A DNA stretch of 64,000 nucleotides, from NCBI RefSeq assembly GCF_030913635.1, contig NZ_CP133188.1, positions 3,534,001 to 3,598,000 of the forward strand, in the 5' to 3' direction. This DNA comes from Sedimentibacter sp. MB35-C1 (GTDB lineage Bacteria > Bacillota > Clostridia > Tissierellales > Sedimentibacteraceae). Shown here piece by piece: positions 16,852 through 25,870 of the stretch. Within the stretch, counting starts at the first letter, position 1. The number at the start of each line of letters is the position of its first letter. The notes beneath the pieces are model-generated. The model ran no database searches. It saw only the letters and a list, made by a program, of their open reading frames with translations, and was not told the DNA's origin. A program made the translations under genes and the position numbers.

Positions 16852-18168
16852 CTATTTCCTCTCAATTAGCTTTTTTAAAGAAATAATAATGGAAGCACCT
16901 TCGCCAATTTCAGAAATTGCCCAAATTCGTCCACCTGAGACTTCCACTATCTGCTTTGCAATTGCAAGTCCCAAACCGCTTGAACCCTCAACTGCCCTTG
17001 CAGTATCTGCCCTGTAAAACCTGTCAAAGACATAGGGCAAGTCATCCTTGCTGATTCCTTTGCCGTTATCCTTAAACTCTATTATAACTGATGAATTTGT
17101 TTCTCTTAAAATAATTTTCAGTTGACCGGATTCTTTTTCAATGTTTCTCTTGGCATTATCTAATATATTTTGTATCACGCGTTTAAATTTTTCACTATCT
17201 ATTGTTACGAAATATATATTTGAAAGTTCATTCTCTAAAATTATACTCTTATTTTCACGTTCAAATTCTGCTGAGCTATCCTCAACACAACCTTCCATAT
17301 ATTTCACAATATTAACTTTTTCTTTTTCAAATGGCATTTGATTTAAATCCAGCTTGGAATATAGCAGCAAATCCTCTATCATGGTGTTTATCAGCTTTGT
17401 TTTATCTACGGCTTTTGATAAATAATACTTCTTCTTTTCGTCAGTGTCAGCAACACCGTCCAGAACTCCGTCTATATATCCTCTTATGGATGTAACAGGG
17501 GTTTTAAGATCATGTGATATGCTTGATATTAGGAATTTCCTGTTTTCGTCATATTTTTGCTGATAGTATATGGAATTTTTAAGCTGAAGACGCAGCTGTT
17601 CTACAGCGCTTCCAAGCTCTCTAATCTCACCATAGCCATAATCTGTAATTGCTGTTTCAAGCTCGCCGGTTCTTAACTTCTCAGTTTCTCTTGTTAAATT
17701 TGTAATGGGCTTTATTATATTTTTCATATTTTGCTTTTGTATAACTGTGCTTGCTGAAACAAAGACTATCAGAAAAGTTATAAAAACCAACACAATAAGG
17801 AACCTATAATTATCATCTGCATTTATAACAGGATTAAGAGTTATTATCGTATATTTGCCACCATTTGATGTTGTAAAGCTTTCTGCATTTATGCTGTAAT
17901 TTCTATCCCCATTGTCATAATAATTATTTTTAACACTTATATTCATCAGCATTTCTTTAATTTGCAGTCTGCTGAATTCCTCATTATTATATATAATATT
18001 ATCGTCTTCCATAACGATTACGGCCGTTTCCCCCAAGCCGCCGGAAATAGGAGACTTGTTTAATAAATTATAAAAGCAGACATAGGCATAACCGACACAT
18101 CCGGTAATAATAATTGTGCCTATGAGCGTCATCATACTTTGTGTTAAAAATCTTTGTTTTAAATCCAT
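16852..18168 (-). CDS. Two-component sensor histidine kinase
   Basis: A 438-residue kinase. The N-terminal membrane segment (about 12-35), an extracellular sensor of about 85 residues and a second membrane segment (122-143) lead to a HAMP linker, the HisKA domain (SISHDLKTPVTSIRG, His219) and an ATPase domain with NILDNAK (N box), DNGKGIS (G1) and GLGLAIAKQIV (G2). It is encoded with its regulator and an ABC exporter, an arrangement used for envelope or antimicrobial-peptide stress responses. The small sensor domain has no recognised ligand signature. Confidence 0.9.
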   Translation of the reverse strand: MDLKQRFLTQSMMTLIGTIIITGCVGYAYVCFYNLLNKSPISGGLGETAVIVMEDDNIIYNNEEFSRLQIKEMLMNISVKNNYYDNGDRNYSINAESFTTSNGGKYTIITLNPVINADDNYRFLIVLVFITFLIVFVSASTVIQKQNMKNIIKPITNLTRETEKLRTGELETAITDYGYGEIRELGSAVEQLRLQLKNSIYYQQKYDENRKFLISSISHDLKTPVTSIRGYIDGVLDGVADTDEKKKYYLSKAVDKTKLINTMIEDLLLYSKLDLNQMPFEKEKVNIVKYMEGCVEDSSAEFERENKSIILENELSNIYFVTIDSEKFKRVIQNILDNAKRNIEKESGQLKIILRETNSSVIIEFKDNGKGISKDDLPYVFDRFYRADTARAVEGSSGLGLAIAKQIVEVSGGRIWAISEIGEGASIIISLKKLIERK

Positions 18169-18177
18169 AAAATTGTC

Positions 18178-18921
18178 CTAAATATCCTTATTTTCAAACA
18201 GATAATATCCTGCTGTAAATAACATTATACCGTAACCTAGCAAAATTAGAAATATCCTGAGTATTTTGCTGAAATTTATATAGCTCCCTAATATCAATCT
18301 ATACCAATCAAAAGCGGATGTAAATAATAAACTTTTTAAGTACGGAAAAACCAAGCCTAATCCATTAAACACCAAAAACACAAGAATAGAAAGCATAAAA
18401 GCACTTGTTGGTCCCTTGGTAATATTTGAAATCAAGACAACCGCCAATGCAAAGATAAAAATCGGAAAGAATTCCATGATATATGCAATTAATATTTTAA
18501 AAAAATTTGGCATACTTCTGTTTATAAAGAAAGAAATCATAAGGGACAAAATCATTACAAAAATGAGGTTAGCCATAATAAATCCGGCAATTCCAAGAAT
18601 TTTCCCCAAAAATACCTTAAATCTTGAAGCAGGTCCTGTAATAGTAAGTTTAATCGTATGCTCTGCAAATTCTCCGGCAAACATATCAACACAGATAAAA
18701 ACAGTAAAAAGAGGGAAAAATGTGTAGCTTAAAACTGTCAAAGCCATAATTGAAAATTCTGAGCTTCCCGTTATACCTATTCCTACAAAATTATTCAAGG
18801 CATATACTGCAATGGCTGTAACAATAACTGATAAAAAAGAAAATATCAATGCTACTATGACCTTTTTCTTTTTAGATATTTTAAATATTTCGTTTATGTA
18901 TATTGCTTTAAGAGTCTGCAT
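18178..18921 (-). CDS. ABC-2 type transporter permease
   Basis: A 247-residue protein with six membrane segments and the ABC-2 pattern (AGEFAEHTIKLTITGPASRF between segments 2 and 3). It starts one base after the ATPase stop, and is followed after 9 bases by the kinase gene. With the ATPase it would form an exporter like BcrAB or LanFEG types, moving lipids or peptides. Substrate unknown. Confidence 0.8.
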   Translation of the reverse strand: MQTLKAIYINEIFKISKKKKVIVALIFSFLSVIVTAIAVYALNNFVGIGITGSSEFSIMALTVLSYTFFPLFTVFICVDMFAGEFAEHTIKLTITGPASRFKVFLGKILGIAGFIMANLIFVMILSLMISFFINRSMPNFFKILIAYIMEFFPIFIFALAVVLISNITKGPTSAFMLSILVFLVFNGLGLVFPYLKSLLFTSAFDWYRLILGSYINFSKILRIFLILLGYGIMLFTAGYYLFENKDI

Positions 18922-19632
18922 TCATATTACCTCACTTAAATAATAATTCTCCAAAGAAGAATAATTTTTTAGAATACTATGTGTGCTGTCTACACCTAAA
19001 AGCCTGCCATTATACAGAATGCCAACTTTACTGCATGTGAGCTCTATGTCATGTATTAAATGACTGGATATGAAAAATGTTGTTTTGTGCTGTTCTGACA
19101 AATTAAGTATTAATTTCCTCATCTCTACCATACCTTCAACATCTAACCCATTTAAAGGCTCGTCCAAAATTAAAATCTCAGGATTTGATATAATTGCCAT
19201 AGCAATACCGATTCTTTGCTTCATTCCCAAAGAATAGTGCTTTATCTTCTCATTTTTATATTTAATAAGCCCTGTAATCTCCAGACATTCATCAATTCTC
19301 ACTCCATCCACATCATCATGGAACCGTCCACACAGCTTCATATTTTCATATGCAGTCAGATAAGGAAAGGGCGTTACGCTCTCTATAATGCAGCCGACCT
19401 TTTTCATTGCCTTTTCATAGTCCTTTGAAATTCTATAACCGTTTAAAAAAACATCACCCTTGTCAGCTTTCATAAGGCCTACCATAACTTTCATTGCAGT
19501 AGTCTTCCCCGCTCCATTTGGTCCTAAAAATCCGAATATTTCCCCACGGTCAATTTCCAGATTAATGTCCTGTATTCCGCGATTATTTTTATAAATTTTC
19601 GAAAGATTTTCGATTATAATTGCTTTATCCAA
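18922..19632 (-). CDS. ABC transporter ATP-binding protein (export type)
   Basis: A 236-residue ATPase. Walker A is GPNGAGKTT, the signature is YSLGMKQRIGIAM and Walker B is ILILDEPLNGLD, followed by FFISSHLIHDIE. The start is TTG at 19632, fixed by GGGAGG at 19638-19643. A longer in-frame opening to 19680 lacks such a site. It is coupled directly to the permease gene downstream and follows the exported-protein gene by 65 bases, in a five-gene ABC/two-component operon. Confidence 0.85.
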   Translation of the reverse strand: MDKAIIIENLSKIYKNNRGIQDINLEIDRGEIFGFLGPNGAGKTTAMKVMVGLMKADKGDVFLNGYRISKDYEKAMKKVGCIIESVTPFPYLTAYENMKLCGRFHDDVDGVRIDECLEITGLIKYKNEKIKHYSLGMKQRIGIAMAIISNPEILILDEPLNGLDVEGMVEMRKLILNLSEQHKTTFFISSHLIHDIELTCSKVGILYNGRLLGVDSTHSILKNYSSLENYYLSEVI

Positions 19633-19697
19633 AATTACCTCCCGCAAATGGTTTAGGGACGCAAAGATCAAAGTCTTCACGCCCTTTAATTATACTG

Positions 19698-20966
19698 TTA
19701 TTCTAATATTTTGATGAAACGACTGTCAAAATCATCATCATAAGTTGAATATGAATACCCATCCACATTTCCATTATCATCTTCACTAAATTCAACGTCA
19801 AATGATACGTTGATATTTTGTAATCCTTCACGATGGATAATTCCATTTTTCTTTTCGCCGTTACTGTCCGTATAATTCAGTACCGTGTAATGTCTTGACT
19901 CCCCATATTTTGAAGTAAACTCAAAGTTTCTTACCGTATCAGGTTCATATCCTTCATTATAAGTCTCATAATATCTGCCTTTTATGCTGTCGTCATCAAC
20001 AGAGGTTATCTCTATTATTCTTTCACCTTGTTTTACAAAAGAATTATCCACCTCTTTCACAATGTCGTTTTTATATTTTCCGATATATTTCGTATCAAAT
20101 TCAAAGCCTTCTTTAGTATAAGTAACTTTTTGTCCGGCTAAGTTTGGAGCTGTGACAACTGTATTATTAATATCTTTTATGTCAATTGAAAATTCAACAG
20201 TATAAATGTGTTCAGTACCGCTATTGTCCTCTGCTGACATACTTGCAGTAAAAATACCACTTTCTATAATTCCCTCTTCATTTTCAATTGCCTTGCCTGA
20301 TGCTTCTATAACATAGATATTTGATTTAGGGTATGGAACCTCCAGCCTTTTCGCCGTATATTCACTAATTATTGAATATTTTAATGCAAAGGATGAAACA
20401 GCATTCACAAGAGGAGGGATTTCTGTGTTTGATATATTACCCATATACATTTTCTTTCCGCCTGATTCCTCGATTTGAATAATATCCTCTAGGCTTCCTA
20501 CAAACGCATCCATAATTTTTTCTGCATCCATTACTTGTTCTTCTTCAAAGGGATTTTCAAATATTTTTCTGTCACTATTATCAGATTTTTGTTTCTTTAT
20601 AACATTATATGAACCATCCTCGAAATTTTTATATATATACTGATTTTCATCAATGTACATATATCTATCCCTTATTTCACCTTTTTCAAGATTTGTTCCG
20701 CTTGTTTCCTGAGCTTGATTTGCAATGTCAAATTTTGTATTATCAGTTGATTCTATAAAAGTTTCTCCATCAACTTTTAAAGATATAATGACATCAACAT
20801 TAAAGTTATCAACCTCGTTTGTCAATCTTTCCATTGTTGTCTTTGCAGAATCTTTCAAGCTGTGATATCCCGAACCAAGCATGATATCTGCAAAGGCTGA
20901 TGTTGCAAAAACCAATACACCCAGAATAAAAACAGCAAATATAGCTGATCTTTTATTAAAATTCAT
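19698..20966 (-). CDS. Exported protein of unknown function
   Basis: A 422-residue protein with a clear N-terminal signal peptide (about 1-26, cleavage near SAFA-D). The mature part is rich in beta strands and acidic residues, with no membrane segment or catalytic motif that I recognise. It is the first gene of the operon with an ABC exporter and a two-component system. That context suggests a secreted or wall-associated sensor, immunity or lipoprotein-trafficking factor; this is inference only. The C-terminal 'GYSYSTYDDDFDSRF' is Tyr/Asp-rich. Confidence 0.7.
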   Translation of the reverse strand: MNFNKRSAIFAVFILGVLVFATSAFADIMLGSGYHSLKDSAKTTMERLTNEVDNFNVDVIISLKVDGETFIESTDNTKFDIANQAQETSGTNLEKGEIRDRYMYIDENQYIYKNFEDGSYNVIKKQKSDNSDRKIFENPFEEEQVMDAEKIMDAFVGSLEDIIQIEESGGKKMYMGNISNTEIPPLVNAVSSFALKYSIISEYTAKRLEVPYPKSNIYVIEASGKAIENEEGIIESGIFTASMSAEDNSGTEHIYTVEFSIDIKDINNTVVTAPNLAGQKVTYTKEGFEFDTKYIGKYKNDIVKEVDNSFVKQGERIIEITSVDDDSIKGRYYETYNEGYEPDTVRNFEFTSKYGESRHYTVLNYTDSNGEKKNGIIHREGLQNINVSFDVEFSEDDNGNVDGYSYSTYDDDFDSRFIKILE

Positions 20967-21003
20967 TTTCCTGCCTCCAATATATAATTAATCACCCTAT
21001 AAT

Positions 21004-21017
21004 CATAAACGTTTATG
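21004..21017. promoter_or_regulatory. Perfect palindrome upstream of the ABC/two-component operon
   Basis: CATAAACGTTTATG is a perfect 14-bp palindrome 38 bases upstream of the ATG at 20966. It is a candidate operator for a dimeric regulator, perhaps the OmpR-type regulator of the same operon, although those usually bind direct repeats. Confidence 0.4.
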
Positions 21018-21131
21018 TAATTGTATATACATAATACATTGTCAGTCTTGAATAACTATAAACTAATTATTAACAATTTATTAATTTTAAGTTTTTCCTA
21101 TTAAATAAAAAGACCGAGAGTAACTTTGAAT

Positions 21132-21174
21132 ACAGACCTTAGAGTGATGAAAAAAATATCGCTCTAAGGTCTGT
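21132..21174. terminator. Long near-perfect hairpin, possible terminator
   Basis: A 17-bp inverted repeat (21132-21148 with 21158-21174, one G-T mismatch) with a 9-base A-rich loop lies downstream of the gene at 21282-21809. It lacks a good T-run on either side, so a decayed mobile-element end is also possible. Confidence 0.4.
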
Positions 21175-21281
21175 CCCAAAAGTTCTCTAAAATTCTATTT
21201 CTCTATAAGCTTACCTGCTTCATATTTATATAATTTATTTTCAAAAGCCTTGCCATTGGTGACTTTCGCCAACAGTATGTG

Positions 21282-21809
21282 CTATCTCATTGGTTCTGTC
21301 ATAATATTTATTTCTTGAATTTCTCCAGTGATTATATTAAATAATTCTTCATAAGCATATCCTGATATAATTTTATAAACTTCATAATTTCTTCCCCTGA
21401 TACCTAATTGTTTTCTATCATAAATATAAATATCATAGTAAGTATCATAGTTACTTTTAAAATGCAATATATAGGTCTCTTTAGCCTTAGGATGATAAGT
21501 TGTCTGCATATTATTTGAAAACACTGATTTCCTTACCCCTATGTTTTCTATAATACTCAAAATATTATTTATAATTTCCGGATTATCAGTAGTTACTATT
21601 TGATCTTCAAGCCAAAACCCTCTATACACATCTATAGTCAATTCACTAATATAAAAATCATTTATATCATGTCCTTCTTTTTCGGCTATTGTTTCTTTAT
21701 GGAACTTAAATACCTCATTATTTACTTCGGACATTTTTTCATAACTAAATATAAATATGCTTATAGAAAGTAATACTAATATTATTATTGAAATCACTGT
21801 TCTTCTCAC
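21282..21809 (-). CDS. Hypothetical membrane-anchored protein
   Basis: About 175 residues from a GTG start at 21809, chosen because AGGAGGG lies just upstream; the longer frame opening at 21830 runs through that site. An N-terminal membrane segment (TVISIIILVLLSISIFIF) is followed by an extracellular mixed alpha/beta domain of about 145 residues. No family recognised. It is monocistronic, between the ABC/two-component operon and fosX. Confidence 0.6.
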   Translation of the reverse strand: MRRTVISIIILVLLSISIFIFSYEKMSEVNNEVFKFHKETIAEKEGHDINDFYISELTIDVYRGFWLEDQIVTTDNPEIINNILSIIENIGVRKSVFSNNMQTTYHPKAKETYILHFKSNYDTYYDIYIYDRKQLGIRGRNYEVYKIISGYAYEELFNIITGEIQEINIMTEPMR

Positions 21810-21921
21810 ACAAGCCCTCCTAAATAACACTAAACAAATATAACTCCCCTATTTGCACTTAATTTTTGTAAAGTTATAATATAACCTCTGACAAGCAGTA
21901 ATAATGCAGCAGTAACAATTT

Positions 21922-22326
21922 TTAGTTAAACTTCTTATAATGAAGAAGTCTGTTTTCTAGAGTACCTGTATGCAGTTCAAAAAGATGGTTATCATAATCA
22001 TAAAAATATATTGAACGACTCTCTTCTGTAACTCTGTCCCTTCCTCTTTTTATCTCTAATCCGAGCTTTTCTATTCTCTTAAGATACATTTCATAATCTG
22101 ATTCATCTATTTTAAATGCTATATGGTTATAACTTCTTTCGCATTGGTTGCCTTCCATAACAGCTATCCAAAGATTTTTTATTAAAAAGAACTTCTCTTT
22201 TGATATAGAAAATTTATTTTCTCCGCTATTATATACTTCTTTAGCTTCAAATATTTTTTCAAAAAAGGTTGTTGCCTTATCTAAATCTTCAACAATAAAT
22301 GTTATATGACTAATTTCAGATATCAA
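21922..22326 (-). CDS. fosX: FosX-type fosfomycin resistance hydrolase
   Basis: A 134-residue vicinal-oxygen-chelate protein. The TTG start at 22326 has AAAGGGG upstream and gives the usual FosX N-terminus (ISEISHITFIV). Metal ligands are His7, His68 (YNHIAF) and the Glu of HLFELHTGTL. The general base Glu44 (SKEKFF), which separates FosX hydrolases from FosA/FosB transferases, is present. It opens the epoxide of fosfomycin with water. The frame upstream of the TTG is a fossil of a cupin gene and not part of this protein. Confidence 0.85.
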   Translation of the reverse strand: MISEISHITFIVEDLDKATTFFEKIFEAKEVYNSGENKFSISKEKFFLIKNLWIAVMEGNQCERSYNHIAFKIDESDYEMYLKRIEKLGLEIKRGRDRVTEESRSIYFYDYDNHLFELHTGTLENRLLHYKKFN

Positions 22327-22363
22327 ATTTAATGCCCCTTTCTCTTCTACATAAAACCAGATT

Positions 22364-22465
22364 TCAACATGAAATTTCACGTTTATAATAAGCATAAGAG
22401 TCATTTTCATTTTTGTGTTCTTGCATGATATTTTCTTTATTAACAATCAAAATATTATCTCTTAC
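22364..22465 (-). pseudogene. 5' fragment of a cupin gene
   Basis: In the minus frame, 'RDNILIVNKENIMQEHKNE' and 'YAYYKREISC' then a stop correspond to the first 33 or so residues of the intact cupin at 24994-25467 (RDNILIVNEEDIAQKFKNEH, YAYSKREVAC). Only this 5' part is present, joined directly to the fosX leader. Confidence 0.7.
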
Positions 22466-22514
22466 AATTTTTTACTAAAATCTTATTTATGAAATTTGAT
22501 GAACCTTCTAATAT

Positions 22515-22979
22515 TTAATCGATTATATCAACTTTAAATGGAAATTCTTCAGCTTTTCGTTCTTCAAAATCAACTTTATATCCGATATCTTCTTTATAAA
22601 AGAAACCTTGTTTTAATTCTATTTTTACATAACACATATTTTCATCATTTTCGTCATTGTGCGCAAAATACCATGGTTCAAACACTTCTATCAATTTCTG
22701 TCTGATTGCATGATTCTCTTCTAATAATGGATGCCCTATATTGCGAGCAATACCACTGAATCTATATAGTTTATTGCACATTGATATCTCAGGATTTTTT
22801 TCAATGTCTTTTACTTTCTTTGATTTTGCGTAGGTAACAATATAAAAGGCACAATCATCATAAAAAGTATCAACAAACCTGACCGACGGAATATTATCAT
22901 TTGATGTTGCTAAAGCAAATTGATAATCTCTTGCAAATAACTCTTCCAAAATATATAAACTTTTTTCATATTTGGTCAT
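22515..22979 (-). CDS. Pyridoxamine 5'-phosphate oxidase family protein
   Basis: A 154-residue split-barrel flavin-binding protein: 'FALATSNDNIPSVRFVDTF', then 'AFYIVTYAKSKKVKDIEKNP' and 'YFYKEDIGYKVDF'-like C-terminus. Relatives include general stress and nitroimidazole-resistance-like proteins. The start at 22979 is fixed by AAAGGAG seven bases upstream. Its 5' end overlaps the tail of a broken subtilase fragment. Reaction unknown. Confidence 0.75.
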   Translation of the reverse strand: MTKYEKSLYILEELFARDYQFALATSNDNIPSVRFVDTFYDDCAFYIVTYAKSKKVKDIEKNPEISMCNKLYRFSGIARNIGHPLLEENHAIRQKLIEVFEPWYFAHNDENDENMCYVKIELKQGFFYKEDIGYKVDFEERKAEEFPFKVDIID

Positions 22980-23178
22980 TATCAATCTCCTTTAAAATTC
23001 TATCAATTATTCCTGACGGATTAATGATTTTTTTCATAGTGTATTCATGTCCGTTTAATTGCATATCAACCGAATTACCTGTTTCTATTGCAATATTCCA
23101 AAATTCATCATATGTAATATCCGGATTTACCTGACAAGATAGTGCATATACACCTGCAATATAAGGTATAGTCCAGCT
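22966..23178 (-). pseudogene. 3' fragment of a subtilisin-like protease gene
   Basis: The minus frame reads SWTIPYIAGVYALSCQVNP..., about 70 residues ending in a stop within the downstream gene. 'P-x-I-A-G-V-x-A-L' resembles the region after the catalytic serine of S8 peptidases. The serine and everything upstream are missing because the frame joins an RCC1-like fragment at about 23175. Confidence 0.5.
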
Positions 23179-23434
23179 CCATACATTTTACCATCAGTTG
23201 TTATAATTATAACAGATCCTATAGCATAGGCTACATTTTCTTGCTGTTTTATTAATACCATTTCACCGCTTTCAGATTCCTGCCAACGCCAATAAGAATC
23301 ATCATTTTTAATTAAACCGCCATCGCATAGAGTACGAACGTTATCAACTACTGTCATATAAGGAGTATTTGCAACTGTAAACGCTTTATTTTCGTATCCA
23401 TCATCCGAATAAAGAAAGACTTTTCCATCACCTT
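23127..23434 (-). pseudogene. Internal fragment of the RCC1-like gene
   Basis: About 100 codons match the C-terminal third of the intact RCC1-like protein at 30750-31883 (VDNVRTLCDGGLIKNDDSYW here, VDNVRNLCGRGLIKNDDSYW there; also IKQQENVAY). The fragment begins directly after the stop of the 187-aa gene and ends by fusion to a subtilase fragment. It has no start or ribosome binding site. Confidence 0.75.
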
Positions 23435-23435
23435 G

Positions 23436-23999
23436 TCATTCAATAATATCTCCGCTCTCATTATAAAAATTGTATTCAGCTTTATTATTACCATCTAAAT
23501 CGTCAAAAAAGCTAATAGATGGGTTAACATTAATTTCTTTGCTTTTAATTTCTCCATTATCCATTATTCGCTCTATTCTGCTAAGATTGGGATTATTACT
23601 GATAATAAATAAGCTTTTATTAATTGAAACTTCATTAGTTATGAGCTCCGAAATTTCTTCTCTTACCTTATTAAACTCATATATAGTAATATTGCTTGCT
23701 TTTTCAGTAATTTTGTCTGGTTCAATAACATTAAGAAGTTCATATTTGCCTTTATTATTTACTTTGAAATGTGCATAGCCAACACCTTGATACTCATCTT
23801 TGCTACTTAGTATATAGCTCACGAGTCTATGGTTATCAATAACAATCGAATTATATATAGTTATCGATTGATTGGTATTAATATTTTTTGAGATTAGTTT
23901 TTCCATTGAAGTTACAGCATCTTGAGGACGAGACATCACAACATATATTGTCAAAACAAGAATCATACTTATTGCAAAAATCCATTTCTTATTCTTCAT
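23436..23999 (-). CDS. Hypothetical exported or membrane-anchored protein
   Basis: A 187-residue protein from ATG 23999 (AGGGG eight bases upstream). Residues about 4-22 form a signal or membrane segment (KWIFAISMILVLTIYVVM). The rest is an extracellular alpha/beta domain ending in a DDLDGNNKAEYNFYN segment, as seen in secreted proteins that sense or bind ligands. No family recognised. The 5' end and upstream region recur at 32095-32342, where only the start of the gene remains. Confidence 0.6.
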   Translation of the reverse strand: MKNKKWIFAISMILVLTIYVVMSRPQDAVTSMEKLISKNINTNQSITIYNSIVIDNHRLVSYILSSKDEYQGVGYAHFKVNNKGKYELLNVIEPDKITEKASNITIYEFNKVREEISELITNEVSINKSLFIISNNPNLSRIERIMDNGEIKSKEINVNPSISFFDDLDGNNKAEYNFYNESGDIIE

Positions 24000-24096
24000 A
24001 ACTTTAACCCCTAAAATTATATTATTTAAATTCCTTTTACGACGCTTAATTTTCACTTGTAACGAATGAGAAAACAATTCAATTCCAAATTGCAAT

Positions 24097-24861
24097 TTAC
24101 TGTTTAAAAAAGTCCATACTAATATGATAAAACTCCTCTGAATTTGTAAGCATGGCTGGATGTCCACCAGTATTGAACAAATGAATTTTACCATGTCCGA
24201 TTTTTTCAATCAGCTCTCCATAAACTTTTTTATAATAATCAGGAGATAGAGCAGATACAAATTCATCTTCTTCACTACCAGTCAATAGAATATCTGCTTT
24301 CAAGAATTGTAGAGGTTTATGAAAAAATACACCTATTTCTTTTTCATGTCTGATAATGGCATTGGTATCATTATCAACAACTTGTTCCCAGTCAGAACCG
24401 TGCATACAGGCATAAAACATTTTTGTATTTTCATCATGCTTAGAAAAATCCCTATCCGCCTTAACATTCTCTGTGAATGCATTAATCGGTTTTTCTCCCT
24501 CAAAACTGTCGGCAATTACTTTATTAATAAGTTCAGGTGCTTCCAATGCAACATTGATAGCAACCAACGCACCGCCACTACTGCCGATAATGTTTACTTT
24601 TGAATATTGCCTTTTACGCAAAAATTCAATAACCTGCTCGGCTTCGTTAAACCACAGATCAATGGGAAATTCATTCAATCTGTCTGATTTTCCATGTCCT
24701 AAAAAATCAATCAAAATCACTTTAAAACAATTTTTGTACTTCTCCGCAATTCCCGCAAACATGTTTGAGGAAGCTGTATTCCCATGAAGAAATAGTAAGG
24801 GTATACCTGTACCAAATTCCTTATAATATACTTGCTTGTTATTAAAATTAAAATATCCCAT
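24097..24861 (-). CDS. Alpha/beta hydrolase
   Basis: A 254-residue hydrolase. The oxyanion-hole strand is LLFLHGNTASSNM, the nucleophile elbow IIGSSGGALVAI (Gly-x-Ser-x-Gly), the acid is probably in TGSEEDEFV and the histidine in TGGHPAML. The start at 24861 follows GGAAGGA; a longer TTG frame is less supported. A cytosolic esterase or lactonase type is likely. Its 3' end is duplicated at about 32240-32342. Confidence 0.8.
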   Translation of the reverse strand: MGYFNFNNKQVYYKEFGTGIPLLFLHGNTASSNMFAGIAEKYKNCFKVILIDFLGHGKSDRLNEFPIDLWFNEAEQVIEFLRKRQYSKVNIIGSSGGALVAINVALEAPELINKVIADSFEGEKPINAFTENVKADRDFSKHDENTKMFYACMHGSDWEQVVDNDTNAIIRHEKEIGVFFHKPLQFLKADILLTGSEEDEFVSALSPDYYKKVYGELIEKIGHGKIHLFNTGGHPAMLTNSEEFYHISMDFFKQ

Positions 24862-24993
24862 ATAATTAAATCCTTCCAAATTGCATACATTATCGTATTT
24901 ATAAGCAAAGCTTTTACTTTGCGCATTAAACTTTTCCTTCAACTAATACCATTTTAAGATAACTTTCCTCCATGATTCCTATACTGTTAATAC

Positions 24994-25467
24994 TTATTCT
25001 CCATCGTAATAGTCTACTTCTTCTGCAATTCTATAGAAATTACTTGATTTATTGTGAATAACAATTCCAACCTTCCCAGAATCCGGATAATATATTGTAT
25101 CAGGCGAATTAATTGTATCAAAGTCAATATACTTCAATATTTCATTTTCTGATGTGTTAATTATTTTATGTGCTGATTTTTCAGTAGGTGGACACACAAT
25201 AAAATCCCCTTGTTTTATTGCTTTTTTACCATCTGTAGTAACTAATACCCCTTTTCCTTGAATAATATAAAATACTTCTGTATTTGCTGTATGGTAGTGT
25301 AACGGATAGTTGGATTTTTTAGGTGGTATTTCATAAACAGCAACACAACATTGTTCAAAATCTTTTCGACATGCAACTTCACGTTTTGAATAGGCATAAG
25401 GTTCATGTTCATTTTTGAATTTTTGCGCGATATCTTCTTCATTAACAATTAAAATATTGTCTCTCAT
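24994..25467 (-). CDS. Cupin domain protein
   Basis: A 157-residue single cupin. Motif 1 is PLHYHTANTEVFYIIQGKG (two His and Glu metal ligands) and motif 2 lies around 'GDFIVCPPTEKSAHKI'. GGGAGG precedes the ATG. Such proteins are metal-dependent isomerases, dioxygenases or sugar-binding sensors; the substrate is unknown. A fossil of its 5' end lies next to fosX at 22364-22465. Confidence 0.75.
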   Translation of the reverse strand: MRDNILIVNEEDIAQKFKNEHEPYAYSKREVACRKDFEQCCVAVYEIPPKKSNYPLHYHTANTEVFYIIQGKGVLVTTDGKKAIKQGDFIVCPPTEKSAHKIINTSENEILKYIDFDTINSPDTIYYPDSGKVGIVIHNKSSNFYRIAEEVDYYDGE

Positions 25468-25642
25468 ACTTTCCCTCCCAAATCATATTTCCGTGACTCA
25501 TTGTCTTATCTGAGCCCCCGGAAAAAAACACATATTCCATATCAATCACGAACTGATATACCGCCATAAAATCAGATAGAATCATAAATGGTCTTTTTGT
25601 TGCGGTTTTTATATTCAACATAGAACACTTCACAACACAGAG

Positions 25643-25816
25643 TTATCGTGAAGCTTTGTCTAAATTCTCTAAAATTCTTTTTAATACATTATGTATATTA
25701 GTTAAAATTACTATTATAAAACATAGCATTACAAAAGTTACTATTTCTCCTGTAGAGATAGATACTATTCCAAGTATAATAAGAGTAATAGTATATTTAA
25801 TTGTACTAAAATTCAT
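25643..25816 (-). CDS. Small two-helix membrane peptide
   Basis: A 57-residue ORF from ATG 25816, with AAAGGAG ten bases upstream. It holds two hydrophobic stretches (TLIILGIVSIS and IVTFVMLCFIIVILTNI) and a basic C-terminal tail RILENLDKASR. The last eleven residues are identical to the C-terminal extension of the second GNAT copy at 32982. This indicates that the extension came from this gene by a deletion. Function unknown. Confidence 0.5.
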   Translation of the reverse strand: MNFSTIKYTITLIILGIVSISTGEIVTFVMLCFIIVILTNIHNVLKRILENLDKASR

Positions 25817-25870
25817 TATAATTATTCACTCCTTTACATGTTCAGTGCTAGATAAATATTTGAATTTTAC

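Noticed and set aside
25442-25633. 63-aa minus ORF upstream of the cupin gene
   Set aside because: No ribosome binding site or recognisable features; overlaps the cupin start region.
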